Positions 1-5,178 of a DNA stretch of 5,395 bases are shown piece after piece. The translations under genes were made by a program, and so were the position numbers. The notes beneath the pieces are model-generated. The model was not told the origin of the DNA and did no database searches. It was given only the letters and a program-made list of their open reading frames with translations. Each line of letters begins with the position of its first letter. Position 1 is the first letter of the stretch. This stretch comes from DATHYU01 sp033722675. Its GTDB lineage: Bacteria > Actinomycetota > Acidimicrobiia > Spongiisociales > UBA11373. The DNA is taken from positions 1 to 5,395 of the forward strand of contig JAWVYO010000141.1 in NCBI GenBank assembly GCA_033722675.1. The letters run 5' to 3'.

Positions 1-225
1 CACCATGTGGCCGGTGTCCACGTCGTAGGCGGCACCGTGCCACGGGCAGCGGAGGCATCCGTTCCGGTCGATGGAGCCCCCGGCGAGGTCGGCCCCGAGG
101 TGGCGGCACCGGCGGGTGACGGCGAAGCAGTCGCCGTCGCGGTTGCCGACGGCGAACCGGCCGGCGCCCTTCACCGCCCCGGGCGGCAGTTCTGAGGCGG
201 GCCCGGCTGGTGTTTCGTAGGTCAT
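1..225 (-). CDS. Rieske [2Fe-2S] domain protein, N-terminal part (runs off left edge)
   Basis: Reading the minus strand from ATG at 225 gives 75 codons in frame to the window edge, with no stop. The protein has a complete Rieske cluster-binding signature: C40-x-H42-L-G-x-x-L, then C60-P-W-H63-G, so C-x-H-x17-C-x2-H. In this family the two Cys and two His bind a [2Fe-2S] cluster used for electron transfer. The part before the cluster (LPPGAVKG, then FAVGNRDGDCFAV) fits the usual first beta strands of small Rieske ferredoxins. No signal peptide or membrane segment is visible, so it is probably cytoplasmic. The missing C-terminus decides whether it is a stand-alone ferredoxin of about 100 residues or the front of a larger oxygenase or reductase. 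The gene begins 24 nt after the C11 peptidase stop on the same strand, so co-transcription is possible, but it also has its own TANNNT hexamer. Family call is firm; partner and role are unknown. Confidence 0.9.
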   Translation of the reverse strand, partial: MTYETPAGPASELPPGAVKGAGRFAVGNRDGDCFAVTRRCRHLGADLAGGSIDRNGCLRCPWHGAAYDVDTGHMV

Positions 226-237
226 CGGGTCAGCCTA
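226..237 (-). promoter_or_regulatory. Candidate leaderless promoter (-10 TAGGCT) of the Rieske gene
   Basis: On the minus strand TAGGCT (237-232) matches the actinobacterial -10 consensus TANNNT and stands 6 nt (GACCCG) before the ATG at 225. That spacing would start transcription at or next to the start codon, as in leaderless mRNAs. No purine-rich Shine-Dalgarno is present at the usual distance, apart from the AGG inside the hexamer itself. No clear -35 hexamer is visible. The site lies in the 24-nt gap after the peptidase gene, so the Rieske gene may be transcribed both alone and by read-through. Confidence 0.45.
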
Positions 238-249
238 CGTCGGCCCCGC

Positions 250-2268
250 TCAGGGCACGACGGGCAGCAGCACCGTCGAGTCGCTGTTCCCGCCGTAGTC
301 CCACACCGTCATGTCCACGTACAGCTGGGTGCCGGGCTCGTGCTGGATCAGTGCGTACTGCAGGTTCGGCAGGTCGGCGAAGAGGCCCACGTCGGTGGTG
401 GGGACCCACTGGGCCTCACCGTTCTCCACCAGCAGGAGCTCGGGGAAGATGAGTCCCTGCGGGTCGGCCGTCAGCCCGCCGTAGGTGCCGGAGGGATCCA
501 CCGTGTAGAAGTCCTCCTCGACGATCTCCCCGGATTCGAGGTCGACGACCACCGACAGCAGGATCTCCTCGGGTTCCTCGGAACCGGGCGCCAGGTAGGT
601 GAGGGGGATGTCGACGAGACCGAACCCGGTGTCCTGGTCCAGGTTGAGGGCGTAGTAGGCGATGGCCGTGTCCTGGCCGTCGCTCAGCTCCAGGTAGCTG
701 TTGTCGTGGATGGCGAAGACGCCCGGCGACCCGTCGACGATCACCTCGCCGCCGGTGTCGGTGACCGTGACCGGCTCCGTCTCGATGTCCATCCACTCTT
801 CGGCGTAGAAGAGCTGCGCGTCGGAGTCGGGGTCAACGACCCCCACGAACATCGTCGCCTCGATGACCGACCCGATGGAGAACTCCGACAGCGGGCCGAA
901 CACGTTCAGGCCGTCGTCGTCGAAGAAGAAGACCGGCTGGACCGTCGCCTCCGGCTGTTCCACGAAAGTGGCGCGACGGTCCTGGGGCAGCTCCTGGCCG
1001 GCCTGGAAGAAGGCCGACAGCGTGTTGGCCCACTGCGGATCGCCGGTGAGGAACAGGTATCCCTGGCGGAAGTGGTCTTCCAGCTCGGGGAAGTAGATCG
1101 ACAGCCCCGACGCCTGTCTGGTCGCAGGTCCGGTGGTGTTGGCGACCACCATCGTCTGGAGGGCCGAGAGGGCGTTGGCGGCGGCGGTCGACAGTTCCGG
1201 GCCGCCGACGGCGGCCAGGTTGTCGAGCAGTCCGCCGAGGTCGACGTGGTTCGAGTCGAGGGCGGGGTCCGGGTTCCGCCCGAAACCGAGCAGGCCGCGA
1301 CGGGCGCCGGTGAGGGCCGTCGCGAGGCCCGCGGGATCCTCGCCGAAGCGTCCGGTGACCTCCGACAGCGCCGTCGAGAACGCCTCCACGCCGCTCAGGT
1401 CGAGGAGCGACAACGTGATGTCCGAGCCGGTCCCGAACGCCTCGGCCTGGGCGGCGAATCCGTCGATGATCGCTCGCCCGAGCTCGTCGGACGTCACGTC
1501 GTCGTCGGTGGCGAAGATCCCGAGCGATTCGTAGTTCCACCCGTGGCCCGGCTCGAGCTCCTGGCTGGCGAGCATGTAGTCGGCGTGCGGGGCGACGACG
1601 CTCGCCACCTCGTAGGTCGCCATGAGACACGCGTCGAAGCCGATGAGGTCGATCGAGTCGACGCCGGCGGCGGCCAGGCCGGTCTCGAGACCCTGGGAGA
1701 TGTCGGCGAGGTCCAGGATGTCGAGGCCGTCGGTCTCGTCGGGGCCCATGCCGGGCCAGCCGGCCCCGTGGTTCCAGAAGACGAGGGCGTAGTGGTCGGC
1801 GGGATACGCACCGATCCCGGCTTCGAGGAAGCCGGCGAGCGCGTCGGGCGACCCGAGGTTCAGCTCGGTCCCGCCGCTCACCTCGATGAGCTCACCCTCG
1901 TGAACCTCCAGCAGTTTCGTGTCCTCCCAGTCGCCGAGGTTGAGGACGCCGGCATCGGTGTACTCGGGATGACGGTCGACGAGGGCCACGATGTTGACGT
2001 CGGCGTCCCCGGTGGCCGAGGCCATCTCGAGAAGGTCCTGGACGGCGAAGGGTTCGAGGTCGGTGTCGCCGATGAGGTAGACGAGGAAGGTCCAGGCGGC
2101 ACGCTGAGCGCCGTCGCCGCCGGGGGTGGGCACCTGGTCGACGAGTGACCCCCCGTCACCCGGCGCGGCGGTGCCGTCACCCGACGTCCCAGCCCGATCG
2201 TCGGCGTCCCCGCCCGTGCAGGCCGAGACGACGAGCACGAGTGCGATCAGGAATGCCATGCGCCTCAC
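250..2268 (-). CDS. Clostripain-family (peptidase C11) cysteine protease, lipoprotein
   Basis: The product is 672 aa, exported and probably lipid-anchored. I chose GTG at 2268 because GGAGGTGG lies just before it and the signal peptide then begins properly (MRRMAFLIALVLVVSAC, lipobox ending at C17). An upstream ATG at 2325 is in frame but would put 19 unrelated residues before it. A Gly/Asp-rich linker follows to about residue 55. The C11 domain spans about 58-420: an AWTFLVYLIGDTDLE start, catalytic His in WNHGAGW (H167), catalytic Cys in GFDACLM (C214), the ELEPGHGWNY motif at 237-246, and GLSIYFP at 388-394. D212, two residues before the Cys, matches the acidic residue that gives PmC11-type enzymes Arg/Lys specificity. 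The last 240 residues (433-672) are a beta-rich, very acidic domain I cannot assign, without any Arg or Lys. Clostripain itself is about 526 aa, so this is a longer form. The natural substrate is unknown. The Rieske gene follows after 24 nt. Confidence 0.92.
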   Translation of the reverse strand: MRRMAFLIALVLVVSACTGGDADDRAGTSGDGTAAPGDGGSLVDQVPTPGGDGAQRAAWTFLVYLIGDTDLEPFAVQDLLEMASATGDADVNIVALVDRHPEYTDAGVLNLGDWEDTKLLEVHEGELIEVSGGTELNLGSPDALAGFLEAGIGAYPADHYALVFWNHGAGWPGMGPDETDGLDILDLADISQGLETGLAAAGVDSIDLIGFDACLMATYEVASVVAPHADYMLASQELEPGHGWNYESLGIFATDDDVTSDELGRAIIDGFAAQAEAFGTGSDITLSLLDLSGVEAFSTALSEVTGRFGEDPAGLATALTGARRGLLGFGRNPDPALDSNHVDLGGLLDNLAAVGGPELSTAAANALSALQTMVVANTTGPATRQASGLSIYFPELEDHFRQGYLFLTGDPQWANTLSAFFQAGQELPQDRRATFVEQPEATVQPVFFFDDDGLNVFGPLSEFSIGSVIEATMFVGVVDPDSDAQLFYAEEWMDIETEPVTVTDTGGEVIVDGSPGVFAIHDNSYLELSDGQDTAIAYYALNLDQDTGFGLVDIPLTYLAPGSEEPEEILLSVVVDLESGEIVEEDFYTVDPSGTYGGLTADPQGLIFPELLLVENGEAQWVPTTDVGLFADLPNLQYALIQHEPGTQLYVDMTVWDYGGNSDSTVLLPVVP

Positions 2269-2273
2269 GGGGA

Positions 2274-2281
2274 CCACCTCC
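2274..2281 (-). promoter_or_regulatory. Shine-Dalgarno of the C11 peptidase gene
   Basis: GGAGGTGG on the minus strand (2281-2274) is followed by TCCCC and then GTG at 2268. This strong match to the anti-Shine-Dalgarno sequence decides the start: GTG rather than the in-frame ATG three codons later (2259) or the ATG at 2325, which is upstream of the site. Confidence 0.8.
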
Positions 2282-2296
2282 AGTCGGATCGGGAGG

Positions 2297-2324
2297 AAGG
2301 TAGCCGAACCCGACCCCCGTGACA
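2297..2324 (-). promoter_or_regulatory. Candidate promoter of the C11 peptidase gene
   Basis: On the minus strand TACCTT (2302-2297) matches TANNNT, and TGTCAC (2324-2319) sits 16 nt upstream as a weak -35 candidate. Transcription would start near 2290, giving a leader of about 20-25 nt that contains the Shine-Dalgarno. The -35 match is poor, so the assignment rests mainly on the -10 and its position. Confidence 0.4.
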
Positions 2325-2332
2325 CGCCACAC

Positions 2333-2350
2333 CCTGAGGGGGGTCTCAGG
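2333..2350. repeat. Perfect 6-6-6 inverted repeat between oxygenase and peptidase genes
   Basis: CCTGAG, a 6-nt GGGGGT spacer, then CTCAGG form perfect 6-bp arms. The repeat lies 48-65 nt past the oxygenase stop and just upstream of the peptidase promoter candidate. It could be a weak transcript hairpin after the oxygenase gene or an operator for the peptidase gene. No T-tract follows on the minus strand, so it is not a standard intrinsic terminator. A short GC-rich repeat of this kind can also arise by chance. Confidence 0.4.
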
Positions 2351-2397
2351 CGTCGCTCACGACACGGTCGGTCGTTCGCGGCGGTTCGCCCGCGCGT

Positions 2398-3324
2398 CTA
2401 GCGGTTCGCGGCCTCCACCTTGCGCCGCAGCCAGTCGGCGAAGAGGACCGGCTCGTACCTGGGCGTCTCGGCGGTGGGGACCACCTCGATGACGGCGTCG
2501 GGCGAGGGGTTCTGGAAGAAGGCGATCGAGTACCGCTCCTCGACGGCCGCGACCTCGTCGGGCGGCACGGCGACGCGGTGGACCGTCGACCTCCAGCGAT
2601 CGTTCGTCCACCGCTCCATCACGTCGCCGATGTTGACGACGAAGGCGTCGTCGACGACGGGGACCGCCACCCACTCGCTGTCGCGGGCCTGCACCTCGAG
2701 GCCGCCCTTGCCCTCGCCGGGGCGGAGGATCGTCAGCGACCCGTAGTCGGAGTGCGCTCCGGCCCGCAGCTGCCCGGGTTCGGGCGCCCGGTCGAGGGGC
2801 GGATAGTGGAGGGCGCGCAGGGCGCAGGAGTGACGATCGAAGCCGCCGAGGAAATGGTCCTCCTCGAGGCCGAGCGCCGCGGCCATGACCCGGAGGAGCC
2901 GCTCGCCCAGGTCCTCCATCGCCCGGAAATAGGCGGCCCAGGCCTCGCGGAACCCTTCGGGTCGGTCGGGCCACACGATGCGGGCCTCGCCGAGATCGAG
3001 CCGCGCCAGCTCGTCGGCGTCGAGTCGGAAGGGGCCGAGGTTGAAGCTCTCCTTCAGATCGGCGGGCGTGTCGGCGCCCCGGGACCGGGCGAGGGCCTCG
3101 GCGGCGAAGGGCGAATACCCGTAGGGCCCGGCGGGGTCGATCCACCGCCGCTTCACCTCGTCGGGGAGGGCGAAGAAGTCGACGGCCGCCTGCCAGGCGT
3201 CGTCGATGACCTTCGGGGACACGCCGTGGCCGACGATGGTCATGAACCCGATGTCCCCGAGCGCGTCGTCGACGGAGGCGGGGGCGGCGTCGGATTCGAG
3301 GTCGATGATGGGCACGGCGGGCAT
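2398..3324 (-). CDS. 2-oxoglutarate/Fe(II)-dependent oxygenase, isopenicillin-N-synthase-like family
   Basis: The product is 308 aa and cytoplasmic, with no signal peptide. The N-terminus reads VPIIDLES and then GFMTIVGHGV, the usual opening of the DIOX_N domain in this family. That supports ATG at 3324 although the reading frame stays open far upstream. The jelly-roll core holds the iron-binding facial triad H191-x-D193 (in GAHSDYGSLTIL) and H249 (in STVHRV), and R264-x-S266 (RYSIAFF), which in this family binds the 2-oxoglutarate carboxylate. YPPL at 174-177 is also typical. Length matches the usual 300-350. Family members hydroxylate, desaturate or cyclise small molecules, using O2 and normally 2-oxoglutarate. 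Substrate cannot be told from sequence, and no neighbour points to a biosynthetic cluster. The peptidase gene lies 129 nt downstream with its own signals, so a shared operon is uncertain. The antisense frames opposite this gene show no domain. Confidence 0.93.
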   Translation of the reverse strand: MPAVPIIDLESDAAPASVDDALGDIGFMTIVGHGVSPKVIDDAWQAAVDFFALPDEVKRRWIDPAGPYGYSPFAAEALARSRGADTPADLKESFNLGPFRLDADELARLDLGEARIVWPDRPEGFREAWAAYFRAMEDLGERLLRVMAAALGLEEDHFLGGFDRHSCALRALHYPPLDRAPEPGQLRAGAHSDYGSLTILRPGEGKGGLEVQARDSEWVAVPVVDDAFVVNIGDVMERWTNDRWRSTVHRVAVPPDEVAAVEERYSIAFFQNPSPDAVIEVVPTAETPRYEPVLFADWLRRKVEAANR

Positions 3325-3337
3325 GGGCCAGACCCTA
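3325..3337 (-). promoter_or_regulatory. Candidate leaderless promoter (-10 TAGGGT) of the oxygenase gene
   Basis: TAGGGT on the minus strand (3337-3332) matches TANNNT and is followed by 7 nt (CTGGCCC) and then the ATG at 3324. This spacing implies a transcript that begins at or next to the start codon. The alternative is that the AGGG inside the hexamer acts as a weak Shine-Dalgarno, with an 8-nt spacer, for a transcript starting farther upstream. No clear -35 is visible. Confidence 0.45.
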
Positions 3338-3374
3338 CCGGCCGCCACTCGACGTTCCGGCTGGAGCGAACGCC

Positions 3375-3408
3375 TCCGGTCCACCCACCGGACGATCGAG
3401 ACGTCCGG
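3375..3408. repeat. Overlapping inverted repeats in the divergent intergenic region
   Basis: Two perfect inverted repeats share an arm. TCCGGT (3375-3380) pairs with ACCGGA (3387-3392) across 6 nt. CCGGACG (3388-3394) pairs with CGTCCGG (3402-3408) across 7 nt. A related GACGTTCCGGC at 3351-3361 resembles GACGTCCGGCC at 3400-3410. The cluster lies in the 207-bp gap between the divergent oxygenase and lipoprotein genes, upstream of the oxygenase -10 candidate. It could be a regulator-binding cluster or mutually exclusive hairpins. CCGG-rich repeats are common by chance at this GC. The rest of the gap (to 3531) holds no TANNNT hexamer on the plus strand and no small gene I can support, so the lipoprotein promoter is not identified. 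Confidence 0.4.
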
Positions 3409-3516
3409 CCCCCCGCCGCTGACCGACCCCTCCGACCGCCGTGGCCGCTGTTCGGCATCGCGGTCCATCGGCCCTGGGCAGCCCGACGGCGTTCTGGGAG
3501 CGTGCGACGAGGCTCT

Positions 3517-3525
3517 GGAAGGGAG
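3517..3525 (+). promoter_or_regulatory. Shine-Dalgarno of the Thr-rich lipoprotein gene
   Basis: GGAAGGGAG is followed by 6 nt and then ATG at 3532. This fixes the start within a frame that is open for nearly 1 kb upstream, and it agrees with the signal peptide beginning at that ATG. Confidence 0.75.
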
Positions 3526-3531
3526 CGCGCC

Positions 3532-5139
3532 ATGCGTCGCGTCGTGTCCGTCGGTCTTCTCCTCGTCCTGGTCGCAGCCGCCTGCGGGGACGACGACACC
3601 GCGAACCCGACGCCCCGGACCACGTCGTCGACCGCCACCTCGACCGCGGCGGCGGTGACCACGACCACGACGACCGCGCCCACCACGACGACGACCACCA
3701 CCGTCGCCACGACCACGGCCCTTCCCGCCTCCCTCTCGGGCGACGTCGTCTACCTCGGTGACCAGGACGCCGGCGGGGTGATCGCTGTCGACGGCGCCAC
3801 CGGTCGTACGGTGGGGATCGCCGACATCGGAGCGACGCCCGATTGGATGGCGGTGGGGCACGGCGCCCTCTGGATAGCCATCGGAGCCCGGACAGCCGAG
3901 GCCCGGCTCCTCCGCCTCGATCCCGTCACGCTGACCACGGTGTCGGACCTCGCCCTCGACGGGAGCGCCTTCGACCTCACCATCACCGAATCCGGTATCT
4001 GGACCGAGACGAGCCCCGAACAGGCGATGACCTCCTCGATGATCCGCATCGCTCCCGACGGCAGCGGCATCGTCCAAGAGGTCGCGATCGACTGCGGTGC
4101 CGTTCCCTCCGCCGGCGGTCCCGCCGTCGTCCACCGCGTGAGCTTCACCTGTGGCGTCCTCTTCGGGTGGGACGACGCCGGCGTGCTCGTGAGGGTCGCC
4201 GAGTTGCCCGACGCCAACAACACCTTCCTGGCGACCGACGCGGGCACGGTCTACGTCCCCGCCGACGGCGGCATCTACCGGGTCACGCCCGAGGGCGACA
4301 TCGGCTTCATGGAGCTCGGCGTCGACGTCACGGCCCTGGCGTTCGACGGAGCCGTGCTGTGGGCCATCTCGTCCGGGACGCTGTGGCACATCGACGGCAC
4401 GGTCTCCTCGTTCGTCGAGCTCATCCCCGGCGGAGGATTCGTGTGGGGTCCCGCCGTCGGACGCGACGGCGTGTACGTCGTCGCCGACGGGTCGCTCTGG
4501 CGAGCGGACCCCGACGGCCGGGCCGCCGCCATCGCCGACGTCCCCGAGGGCGTTCGACGCCTGGCGGTGGCGTCCGACCCGGTGGCCACCGGCGAAGAGG
4601 CTGTCGCCGCCCCCGAACCCGACCTCGACCGGCCCGTTGCCGACACCCCCGTCGAGGAGGCCGTCGCCGCCCTCGCCCACTTCTACCCCGACCACACCCT
4701 GCTCTCCCGCATCGACCGTCCGGAGGAGGCCGGCGTGGGTGACGTCGTCGACCTCGTCGCCTCGTCGGATGCCACCCCGGGCTTCCGGATCATCGTCCGG
4801 ATGCGGCGGCTCGCCCCCGGCGTGTCGTCGGCCGCCGAGGGCTGCGACCTGGAGCTCGCCTCCGGCGTCCGCTGGTGCCACTCGACCGCCCCGTCCGGCC
4901 TCCAGGCGTGGGCGGGGCCCGAGGCGATGATGCCCGCCTCCATCCGCGTCGGGATCGAGGCGGCCTTCGCCGACGCCCATCCCGGCGTCCTCGTCGTCGA
5001 CTTCCGCCCCCACAGCAACGTCGAGATCTCCCTCGCGTGGATCACCGAGGAGGAGCGGGTCGGCTGGGACGGCGAGTCGTTCTCGGCCGAGAGCACGTGG
5101 GACAACGACATCGGCGCCGGCGTGTGGCGGGAGCGCTGA
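3532..5139 (+). CDS. Thr-rich-stalk lipoprotein with probable beta-propeller-like region, function unknown
   Basis: The product is 535 aa. MRRVV plus a Leu/Val core ends in the lipobox VAAAC (C18), so it should be lipid-anchored and face outward. Residues about 30-62 are a Thr/Ala/Pro stalk, with runs of six and seven Thr, of the kind that lifts a domain away from the membrane or carries O-glycans. Residues about 70-345 repeat short units of the form GALWIAIG, GGIYRVTPEGDI, GTLWHIDG and GSLWRADPDGRA, each with an aromatic-flanked strand and a G/D turn. This suggests a beta-propeller, though I do not see a named blade family. After a Pro/Glu/Asp-rich hinge (350-372), a separate domain fills 373-535; C438 and C449 could form a disulfide, as could C188 and C207. 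There is not one Lys in the protein. No catalytic motif is seen; a binding or sensing role is only inference. A response regulator starts 39 nt downstream and might be functionally linked. Confidence 0.88.
   Translation: MRRVVSVGLLLVLVAAACGDDDTANPTPRTTSSTATSTAAAVTTTTTTAPTTTTTTTVATTTALPASLSGDVVYLGDQDAGGVIAVDGATGRTVGIADIGATPDWMAVGHGALWIAIGARTAEARLLRLDPVTLTTVSDLALDGSAFDLTITESGIWTETSPEQAMTSSMIRIAPDGSGIVQEVAIDCGAVPSAGGPAVVHRVSFTCGVLFGWDDAGVLVRVAELPDANNTFLATDAGTVYVPADGGIYRVTPEGDIGFMELGVDVTALAFDGAVLWAISSGTLWHIDGTVSSFVELIPGGGFVWGPAVGRDGVYVVADGSLWRADPDGRAAAIADVPEGVRRLAVASDPVATGEEAVAAPEPDLDRPVADTPVEEAVAALAHFYPDHTLLSRIDRPEEAGVGDVVDLVASSDATPGFRIIVRMRRLAPGVSSAAEGCDLELASGVRWCHSTAPSGLQAWAGPEAMMPASIRVGIEAAFADAHPGVLVVDFRPHSNVEISLAWITEEERVGWDGESFSAESTWDNDIGAGVWRER
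3619..3717 (+). repeat. Low-complexity Thr-codon tract (ACC/ACG repeats) encoding the stalk
   Basis: The bases coding for residues 30-62 are dominated by alternating ACC and ACG codons, with GCC/GCG interspersed, including runs of six and seven Thr codons. The mix of synonymous codons breaks up exact repeats but leaves a tract open to slippage, so stalk length may differ among related strains. On the opposite strand the same bases read as Val-rich or Gly/Arg-rich nonsense frames. Confidence 0.7.
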
Positions 5140-5142
5140 GGA

Positions 5143-5156
5143 CCGGCCGGCCGGCC
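5143..5156. repeat. GGCC-rich palindrome between lipoprotein and response regulator genes
   Basis: CCGGCCGGCCGG (5143-5154) is its own reverse complement, and the register two bases on (GGCCGGCCGGCC, 5145-5156) is too. It begins 3 nt after the lipoprotein stop and covers the place where a -35 element for the downstream TATCGT would lie. It may be a weak 3' hairpin or an operator for the response regulator gene. No T-tract follows directly, so an intrinsic terminator is not supported. Confidence 0.4.
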
Positions 5157-5165
5157 CCGAGCACC

Positions 5166-5178
5166 TATCGTCTTCCCC
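5166..5178 (+). promoter_or_regulatory. Candidate leaderless promoter (-10 TATCGT) of the response regulator gene
   Basis: TATCGT (5166-5171) matches TANNNT and is followed by 7 nt (CTTCCCC) and then GTG at 5179. The spacer is all pyrimidine, so no Shine-Dalgarno is possible there. This is the cleanest leaderless candidate of the three in the window. No consensus -35 is seen; that position falls in the GGCC palindrome. Confidence 0.5.

Noticed and set aside
7..195. A 62-codon plus-strand frame at the left edge
   Set aside because: It is the shadow of the Rieske gene, whose C-x-H and C-P-W-H motifs are on the minus strand.
340..2148. A 602-codon open frame on the plus strand opposite the C11 peptidase gene
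   Set aside because: It is Val/Gly/Arg/Glu-rich with no recognisable motif and lies antisense to a gene with clear catalytic motifs. Long open mirror frames are expected at this GC.
2333..2350. Intrinsic terminator after the oxygenase gene
   Set aside because: The stem is only 6 bp and no T-tract follows on the minus strand.
2357..3145. A 262-codon Arg/Pro-rich minus-strand frame within the oxygenase gene
   Set aside because: It is an out-of-frame reading of the same strand, with the Arg/Pro/Gly composition typical of shifted high-GC frames.
2578..3531. Upstream extension of the lipoprotein frame on the plus strand
   Set aside because: It is antisense to the oxygenase gene. The Shine-Dalgarno, ATG at 3532 and signal peptide mark the real start.
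3619..3717. Tandem repeat or CRISPR-like array in the ACC/ACG tract
   Set aside because: It encodes a Thr-rich stalk in frame. There are no regular repeats with spacers.
3325..5013. Upstream extension of the oxygenase reading frame on the minus strand (total 871 codons)
   Set aside because: The added 560 or so residues are low-complexity Gly/Arg/Asp sequence antisense to the lipoprotein. The true N-terminus (VPIIDLES) and a -10-like hexamer occur at 3324-3337.
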